This document shows positions 55,598 to 64,000 of a DNA stretch of 64,000 bases, one piece after another. Source of the stretch: Peronospora farinosa (taxonomy: Eukaryota > Oomycota > Peronosporomycetes > Peronosporales > Peronosporaceae). The stretch lies in NCBI GenBank assembly GCA_947646735.1, contig CANTFK010000795.1, positions 92,407 through 156,406 of the forward strand, given 5' to 3'. The notes beneath the pieces were generated by a model. That model was not told the DNA's origin, did no database searches, and worked only from the letters and a program-made list of their open reading frames with translations. Position 1 is the first letter of the stretch; every line of letters begins with the position of its first letter. Both the position numbers and the translations under genes were made by a program.

Positions 55598-58500
55598 AGC
55601 TGAGCGGCTTGGAGAAGAAAAACGAAGCAAAGAACACTTGTTCACTTGAGGAGAATTCGAAAGTGATTGATTATTGGGGCTTACTTGCCAACTACATGAT
55701 TTATATGTGAACCACATATAAATCATGTAGGGCGTCTCATCATCCTACGCGTCTAATCAACTCTAAGTAATTATCGTAAAAACTACGTCGTAAATACTAA
55801 GCTGAACAGGCGGTTCGGATTGGACCGGTCACGGTTACCCAACCTTGGTGGAACCGATGACCGTCAACATGTTGGTGGTCACCATCTTGCGAAGCACGTC
55901 AACTGGAGCGTGACCCATTCGCGCATGTAAGTCACCCACAACTGTTTCTAATTGCTGCCACATTAGCCGATCGCTGAGCCGTGCAAAGCCAGTAGAGACC
56001 ATCCACGAGATCCGCTGTCGCCACCACTTGCTGCGAGTCCTTATGCGCAATATGCATTCTTGTTCCATCAAATACCACTTGAAACTTGCCATGTTTGTTG
56101 ATCAGCGGCACCGATAGCAGATTCTTGCTCATACTGGGTACGTACAGTGCGTTCTTGATCTCGATCTCGCGCTTGTCGCCATTGGGCAGAATTACCTTCT
56201 CAATGATAGTTCCCACACCCTTGATGTCCACCTTGTTGCCATTAGCCACCCCAATTTCCCCATTATTACGTTCAACCAAACTGGAGAACTTCGACTTGTC
56301 ATGGCAGATATGATGAGTTGCACCACTGTCGACGGCCCACCTTCCAGACACATCCTTGTTTGTAGATACCACACTCCAGCGAAATAGCAAACGCTACTCG
56401 ATCGTAGCCGTTGTCTTCATTATGCTGTCACCACTGGATGTTAGCTCCGCGTCCACGGCCATTGCCGCCGCGTCGAGATCCACGACTTCCATTTTTCTGT
56501 TTCGTCCAACAGCGATCCACCGTGTGCCCAACCTTGCCACAATACGTGCATTGGTAGGACTCACGCTCGGTACTGAATGTCTTGGTTGCATCTTCAGTCT
56601 TCACCGTAGTCGCTGTTGTCGTCACCTTTTCCCCTTGACGCTTGGCGTGCTCTTCGTCAGCACCTTGACTACATCTTGGGTACGAAGCTCTGCGCTGCTC
56701 ATCTCCAAATTTAGCACCACGTTGTCGAAGCTCTTCGGGAGACTGAGCAGCAGGAAGATCGCGATGTCTTCATCTTCCATCTTGGCGCCAATGCTGCTGA
56801 GCTTGGCGCCGATGTTCAAGCCATCATTGCAGTGATGCAACACGTTTGCTCCTTCCGCCATCTTTCATGCTGAGCAGCTGATGCTTGAGGTAGATTCGTC
56901 CCGCCTTCTGCGAGCCGCCCTACAGCATCTTCAAACGTGACCATGCGACCCATGCTTCTTCATAGTCGTCGACCACATGGTGGTAGTCCGCGTCCATGTG
57001 AAGCAACATCAAGCCAAACGCGATGTTGCTCGCCTTGACGTCGTCAGACGCTCGCGGGTCGGCGAAGCGTGGAGTCGTTTCTCGGTTCACGACGTACCTT
57101 GGTCAGAAACACGCCACGCATGTAACGACACCACGTTGCATAATTGTCTCCATCGAACGTATCGATGGAGATACTGGTCGAGGCTTTGCTTGAGGACATG
57201 GCGCTTGGGCTCATAGCTGTTGTGAGCTGAGCGGCTTGGAGAAGAAAAACGAAGCAAAGAACACTTGTTCACTTGAGGGAGAATTCGAAAGTGATTGATT
57301 ATTGGGGCTTACTTGCCAACTACATGATTTATATGTGAACCACATATAAATCATGTAGGGCGTCTCATCATCCTACGCGTCTAATCAACTCTAAGTAATT
57401 ATCGTAAAAACTACGTCGTAAATACTAAGCTGAACAGGCGGTTCGGATTGGACCGGTCACGGTTACCCAACCTTGGTGGAACCGATGACCGTCAACATGT
57501 TGGTGGTCACCATCTTGCGAAGCACGTCAACTGGAGCGTGACCCATTCGCGCATGTAAGTCACCCACAACTGTTTCTAATTGCTGCCACATTAGCCGATC
57601 GCTGAGCCGTGCAAAGCCAGTAGAGACCATCCACGAGATCCGCTGTCGCCACCACTTGCTGCGAGTCCTTATGCGCAATATGCATTCTTGTTCCATCAAA
57701 TACCACTTGAAACTTGCCATGTTTGTTGATCAGCGGCACCGATAGCAGATTCTTGCTCATACTGGGTACGTACAGTGCGTTCTTGATCTCGATCTCGCGC
57801 TTGTCGCCATTGGGCAGAATTACCTTCTCAATGATAGTTCCCACACCCTTGATGTCCACCTTGTTGCCATTAGCCACCCCAATTTCCCCATTATTACGTT
57901 CAACCAAACTGGAGAACTTCGACTTGTCATGGCAGATATGATGAGTTGCACCACTGTCGACGGCCCACCTTCCAGACACATCCTTGTTTGTAGATACCAC
58001 ACTCCAGCGAAATAGCAAACGCTACTCGATCGTAGCCGTTGTCTTCATTATGCTGTCACCACTGGATGTTAGCTCCGCGTCCACGGCCATTGCCGCCGCG
58101 TCGAGATCCACGACTTCCATTTTTCTGTTTCGTCCAACAGCGATCCACCGTGTGCCCAACCTTGCCACAATACGTGCATTGGTAGGACTCACGCTCGGTA
58201 CTGAATGTCTTGGTTGCATCTTCAGTCTTCACCGTAGTCGCTGTTGTCGTCACCTTTTCCCCTTGACGCTTGGCGTGCTCTTCGTCAGCACCTTGACTAC
58301 ATCTTGGGTACGAAGCTCTGCGCTGCTCATCTCCAAATTTAGCACCACGTTGTCGAAGCTCTTCGGGAGACTGAGCAGCAGGAAGATCGCGATGTCTTCA
58401 TCTTCCATCTTGGCGCCAATGCTGCTGAGCTTGGCGCCGATGTTCAAGCCATCATTGCAGTGATGCAACACGTTTGCTCCTTCCGCCATCTTTCATGCTG

Positions 58501-61500
58501 AGCAGCTGATGCTTGAGGTAGATTCGTCCCGCCTTCTGCGAGCCGCCCTACAGCATCTTCAAACGTGACCATGCGACCCATGCTTCTTCATAGTCGTCGA
58601 CCACATGGTGGTAGTCCGCGTCCATGTGAAGCAACATCAAGCCAAACGCGATGTTGCTCGCCTTGACGTCGTCAGACGCTCGCGGGTCGGCGAAGCGTGG
58701 AGTCGTTTCTCGGTTCACGACGTACCTTGGTCAGAAACACGCCACGCATGTAACGACACCACGTTGCATAATTGTCTCCATCGAACGTATCGATGGAGAT
58801 ACTGGTCGAGGCTTTGCTTGAGGACATGGCGCTTGGGCTCATAGCTGTTGTGAGCTGAGCGGCTTGGAGAAGAAAAACGAAGCAAAGAACACTTGTTCAC
58901 TTGAGGGAGAATTCGAAAGTGATTGATTATTGGGGCTTACTTGCCAACTACATGATTTATATGTGAACCACATATAAATCATGTAGGGCGTCTCATCATC
59001 CTACGCGTCTAATCAACTCTAAGTAATTATCGTAAAAACTACGTCGTAAATACTAAGCTGAACAGGCGGTTCGGATTGGACCGGTCACGGTTACCCAACC
59101 TTGGTGGAACCGATGACCGTCAACATGTTGGTGGTCACCATCTTGCGAAGCACGTCAACTGGAGCGTGACCCATTCGCGCATGTAAGTCACCCACAACTG
59201 TTTCTAATTGCTGCCACATTAGCCGATCGCTGAGCCGTGCAAAGCCAGTAGAGACCATCCACGAGATCCGCTGTCGCCACCACTTGCTGCGAGTCCTTAT
59301 GCGCAATATGCATTCTTGTTCCATCAAATACCACTTGAAACTTGCCATGTTTGTTGATCAGCGGCACCGATAGCAGATTCTTGCTCATACTGGGTACGTA
59401 CAGTGCGTTCTTGATCTCGATCTCGCGCTTGTCGCCATTGGGCAGAATTACCTTCTCAATGATAGTTCCCACACCCTTGATGTCCACCTTGTTGCCATTA
59501 GCCACCCCAATTTCCCCATTATTACGTTCAACCAAACTGGAGAACTTCGACTTGTCATGGCAGATATGATGAGTTGCACCACTGTCGACGGCCCACCTTC
59601 CAGACACATCCTTGTTTGTAGATACCACACTCCAGCGAAATAGCAAACGCTACTCGATCGTAGCCGTTGTCTTCATTATGCTGTCACCACTGGATGTTAG
59701 CTCCGCGTCCACGGCCATTGCCGCCGCGTCGAGATCCACGACTTCCATTTTTCTGTTTCGTCCAACAGCGATCCACCGTGTGCCCAACCTTGCCACAATA
59801 CGTGCATTGGTAGGACTCACGCTCGGTACTGAATGTCTTGGTTGCATCTTCAGTCTTCACCGTAGTCGCTGTTGTCGTCACCTTTTCCCCTTGACGCTTG
59901 GCGTGCTCTTCGTCAGCACCTTGACTACATCTTGGGTACGAAGCTCTGCGCTGCTCATCTCCAAATTTAGCACCACGTTGTCGAAGCTCTTCGGGAGACT
60001 GAGCAGCAGGAAGATCGCGATGTCTTCATCTTCCATCTTGGCGCCAATGCTGCTGAGCTTGGCGCCGATGTTCAAGCCATCATTGCAGTGATGCAACACG
60101 TTTGCTCCTTCCGCCATCTTTCATGCTGAGCAGCTGATGCTTGAGGTAGATTCGTCCCGCCTTCTGCGAGCCGCCCTACAGCATCTTCAAACGTGACCAT
60201 GCGACCCATGCTTCTTCATAGTCGTCGACCACATGGTGGTAGTCCGCGTCCATGTGAAGCAACATCAAGCCAAACGCGATGTTGCTCGCCTTGACGTCGT
60301 CAGACGCTCGCGGGTCGGCGAAGCGTGGAGTCGTTTCTCGGTTCACGACGTACCTTGGTCAGAAACACGCCACGCATGTAACGACACCACGTTGCATAAT
60401 TGTCTCCATCGAACGTATCGATGGAGATACTGGTCGAGGCTTTGCTTGAGGACATGGCGCTTGGGCTCATAGCTGTTGTGAGCTGAGCGGCTTGGAGAAG
60501 AAAAACGAAGCAAAGAACACTTGTTCACTTGAGGGAGAATTCGAAAGTGATTGATTATTGGGGCTTACTTGCCAACTACATGATTTATATGTGAACCACA
60601 TATAAATCATGTAGGGCGTCTCATCATCCTACGCGTCTAATCAACTCTAAGTAATTATCGTAAAAACTACGTCGTAAATACTAAGCTGAACAGGCGGTTC
60701 GGATTGGACCGGTCACGGTTACCCAACCTTGGTGGAACCGATGACCGTCAACATGTTGGTGGTCACCATCTTGCGAAGCACGTCAACTGGAGCGTGACCC
60801 ATTCGCGCATGTAAGTCACCCACAACTGTTTCTAATTGCTGCCACATTAGCCGATCGCTGAGCCGTGCAAAGCCAGTAGAGACCATCCACGAGATCCGCT
60901 GTCGCCACCACTTGCTGCGAGTCCTTATGCGCAATATGCATTCTTGTTCCATCAAATACCACTTGAAACTTGCCATGTTTGTTGATCAGCGGCACCGATA
61001 GCAGATTCTTGCTCATACTGGGTACGTACAGTGCGTTCTTGATCTCGATCTCGCGCTTGTCGCCATTGGGCAGAATTACCTTCTCAATGATAGTTCCCAC
61101 ACCCTTGATGTCCACCTTGTTGCCATTAGCCACCCCAATTTCCCCATTATTACGTTCAACCAAACTGGAGAACTTCGACTTGTCATGGCAGATATGATGA
61201 GTTGCACCACTGTCGACGGCCCACCTTCCAGACACATCCTTGTTTGTAGATACCACACTCCAGCGAAATAGCAAACGCTACTCGATCGTAGCCGTTGTCT
61301 TCATTATGCTGTCACCACTGGATGTTAGCTCCGCGTCCACGGCCATTGCCGCCGCGTCGAGATCCACGACTTCCATTTTTCTGTTTCGTCCAACAGCGAT
61401 CCACCGTGTGCCCAACCTTGCCACAATACGTGCATTGGTAGGACTCACGCTCGGTACTGAATGTCTTGGTTGCATCTTCAGTCTTCACCGTAGTCGCTGT

Positions 61501-64000
61501 TGTCGTCACCTTTTCCCCTTGACGCTTGGCGTGCTCTTCGTCAGCACCTTGACTACATCTTGGGTACGAAGCTCTGCGCTGCTCATCTCCAAATTTAGCA
61601 CCACGTTGTCGAAGCTCTTCGGGAGACTGAGCAGCAGGAAGATCGCGATGTCTTCATCTTCCATCTTGGCGCCAATGCTGCTGAGCTTGGCGCCGATGTT
61701 CAAGCCATCATTGCAGTGATGCAACACGTTTGCTCCTTCCGCCATCTTTCATGCTGAGCAGCTGATGCTTGAGGTAGATTCGTCCCGCCTTCTGCGAGCC
61801 GCCCTACAGCATCTTCAAACGTGACCATGCGACCCATGCTTCTTCATAGTCGTCGACCACATGGTGGTAGTCCGCGTCCATGTGAAGCAACATCAAGCCA
61901 AACGCGATGTTGCTCGCCTTGACGTCGTCAGACGCTCGCGGGTCGGCGAAGCGTGGAGTCGTTTCTCGGTTCACGACGTACCTTGGTCAGAAACACGCCA
62001 CGCATGTAACGACACCACGTTGCATAATTGTCTCCATCGAACGTATCGATGGAGATACTGGTCGAGGCTTTGCTTGAGGACATGGCGCTTGGGCTCATAG
62101 CTGTTGTGAGCTGAGCGGCTTGGAGAAGAAAAACGAAGCAAAGAACACTTGTTCACTTGAGGGAGAATTCGAAAGTGATTGATTATTGGGGCTTACTTGC
62201 CAACTACATGATTTATATGTGAACCACATATAAATCATGTAGGGCGTCTCATCATCCTACGCGTCTAATCAACTCTAAGTAATTATCGTAAAAACTACGT
62301 CGTAAATACTAAGCTGAACAGGCGGTTCGGATTGGACCGGTCACGGTTACCCAACCTTGGTGGAACCGATGACCGTCAACATGTTGGTGGTCACCATCTT
62401 GCGAAGCACGTCAACTGGAGCGTGACCCATTCGCGCATGTAAGTCACCCACAACTGTTTCTAATTGCTGCCACATTAGCCGATCGCTGAGCCGTGCAAAG
62501 CCAGTAGAGACCATCCACGAGATCCGCTGTCGCCACCACTTGCTGCGAGTCCTTATGCGCAATATGCATTCTTGTTCCATCAAATACCACTTGAAACTTG
62601 CCATGTTTGTTGATCAGCGGCACCGATAGCAGATTCTTGCTCATACTGGGTACGTACAGTGCGTTCTTGATCTCGATCTCGCGCTTGTCGCCATTGGGCA
62701 GAATTACCTTCTCAATGATAGTTCCCACACCCTTGATGTCCACCTTGTTGCCATTAGCCACCCCAATTTCCCCATTATTACGTTCAACCAAACTGGAGAA
62801 CTTCGACTTGTCATGGCAGATATGATGAGTTGCACCACTGTCGACGGCCCACCTTCCAGACACATCCTTGTTTGTAGATACCACACTCCAGCGAAATAGC
62901 AAACGCTACTCGATCGTAGCCGTTGTCTTCATTATGCTGTCACCACTGGATGTTAGCTCCGCGTCCACGGCCATTGCCGCCGCGTCGAGATCCACGACTT
63001 CCATTTTTCTGTTTCGTCCAACAGCGATCCACCGTGTGCCCAACCTTGCCACAATACGTGCATTGGTAGGACTCACGCTCGGTACTGAATGTCTTGGTTG
63101 CATCTTCAGTCTTCACCGTAGTCGCTGTTGTCGTCACCTTTTCCCCTTGACGCTTGGCGTGCTCTTCGTCAGCACCTTGACTACATCTTGGGTACGAAGC
63201 TCTGCGCTGCTCATCTCCAAATTTAGCACCACGTTGTCGAAGCTCTTCGGGAGACTGAGCAGCAGGAAGATCGCGATGTCTTCATCTTCCATCTTGGCGC
63301 CAATGCTGCTGAGCTTGGCGCCGATGTTCAAGCCATCATTGCAGTGATGCAACACGTTTGCTCCTTCCGCCATCTTTCATGCTGAGCAGCTGATGCTTGA
63401 GGTAGATTCGTCCCGCCTTCTGCGAGCCGCCCTACAGCATCTTCAAACGTGACCATGCGACCCATGCTTCTTCATAGTCGTCGACCACATGGTGGTAGTC
63501 CGCGTCCATGTGAAGCAACATCAAGCCAAACGCGATGTTGCTCGCCTTGACGTCGTCAGACGCTCGCGGGTCGGCGAAGCGTGGAGTCGTTTCTCGGTTC
63601 ACGACGTACCTTGGTCAGAAACACGCCACGCATGTAACGACACCACGTTGCATAATTGTCTCCATCGAACGTATCGATGGAGATACTGGTCGAGGCTTTG
63701 CTTGAGGACATGGCGCTTGGGCTCATAGCTGTTGTGAGCTGAGCGGCTTGGAGAAGAAAAACGAAGCAAAGAACACTTGTTCACTTGAGGGAGAATTCGA
63801 AAGTGATTGATTATTGGGGCTTACTTGCCAACTACATGATTTATATGTGAACCACATATAAATCATGTAGGGCGTCTCATCATCCTACGCGTCTAATCAA
63901 CTCTAAGTAATTATCGTAAAAACTACGTCGTAAATACTAAGCTGAACAGGCGGTTCGGATTGGACCGGTCACGGTTACCCAACCTTGGTGGAACCGATGA
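55598..64000 (-). repeat. Array units 5-10 (type C)
   Basis: These lack the four extra bases, so the 152-codon protease frame is open in each of units 5-9. Unit 5 alone has lost one G near 55,649. The others look identical by eye. Confidence 0.9.
57463..58827 (-). pseudogene. Copia gag-protease fragment (unit 6, representative)
   Basis: Gag starts at the ATG at 58827 with the UBN2-type [18 protein letters not shown], is shifted, and has an in-frame TAG within the [20 protein letters not shown] region that all units share. It resumes at 58489-58250 ([15 protein letters not shown] type; IF in this unit). The zinc knuckle [14 protein letters not shown] is at 58253-58056. The protease frame 58018-57560 has [14 protein letters not shown] (Asp-Ser-Gly) and [14 protein letters not shown]. 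The pre-integrase LHARMGHAPVDVLRKMV lies in another frame (57720-57463) and ends in a stop. Such a set cannot make a polyprotein, so the amplified unit came from an already defective element. Confidence 0.85.

Larger units (their letters stand above)
49069..64000 (-). repeat. Tandem array of a 1.63-kb Copia-derived unit (nine full copies and a partial tenth)
   Basis: Unit starts, defined at AGCTGAGCGGCTTGG: 49069, 50702, 52334, 53966, 55598, 57225, 58853, 60481, 62109, 63737. Lengths are 1633, 1632, 1632, 1632, 1627, then 1628 four times. Each unit, read on the minus strand, holds a Copia gag start, zinc knuckle, protease, a pre-integrase piece, a 39-nt hairpin and 100 bp of LTR-like sequence. 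Integrase core, RT and RNase H are absent. The array continues past the window. Confidence 0.95.

Noticed and set aside
49069..64000. CRISPR-like or bacterial repeat system
   Set aside because: Units are 1.6 kb, carry Copia gag/protease, and have no short spacers. The genome is eukaryotic.

Overview
The window looks like nuclear DNA of an oomycete (Peronosporales, Phytophthora or downy-mildew type). The reasons are compact genes with 0-6 short GT-AG introns (about 55-100 nt, donors such as GTACGT and GTAAGT), a protein set typical of that group (membrane-anchored GH16 enzyme, DGAT2, a microbial-type DAHP synthase, a CLU-RCC1 fusion), and a repeat load of Gypsy chromoviruses and Copia-derived sequence. 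There are no bacterial features. I saw no rRNA, tRNA or CRISPR.

Region 1 (1-8720) is a conserved gene island: an AMFR/gp78-like RING-CUE E3 ligase (+), a DGAT2-type acyltransferase (-), a WAPL-like cohesin regulator (-) and a Ser/Thr kinase (-). About 1.7 kb without a convincing gene follows.

Region 2 (10469-27068) holds two related Gypsy chromoviruses inserted head to head, 114 bp apart, each with an exact 5-bp target-site duplication (ATGTG and AGAAT). Element 1 (minus strand, 8,028 bp) is almost intact: gag, protease-RT-RNase H, integrase-chromodomain, PBS and PPT. Element 2 (plus strand, 8,448 bp) is dead and composite: most of its pol has been replaced by the 3' part of a second, diverged chromovirus that still has its PPT and 3' LTR. 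Element 1 carries about 1 kb between pol and the 3' LTR that encodes a protein on the opposite strand, running inward from the 3' LTR. This protein has a six-heptad leucine/methionine zipper, and its gene overlaps the chromodomain end of pol. The foreign segment in element 2 has a comparable, broken antisense frame in the same place.

Region 3 (27069-47000) is a second gene island: a MAN1/Src1-like inner nuclear membrane protein, DAHP synthase, a large PH-CLU-RCC1 protein with frame breaks, a type II membrane GH16 protein, a basic protein with RRSSIF repeats, an SCP2-like protein, and two unrecognised genes.

Region 4 (47480-64000) has two related LTR-like sequences bracketing a broken ankyrin-repeat gene. 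After them comes a tandem array of a 1.63-kb unit, nine full copies plus a partial tenth running off the window. The unit is made of 100 bp of the LTR-like sequence plus the gag-protease part of a defective Copia element. The copies fall into an ordered series (A, A, B, B, C, C, C, C, C) from the array edge inward. The C copies look identical apart from one base, as expected for a satellite that is being homogenised or was recently amplified.
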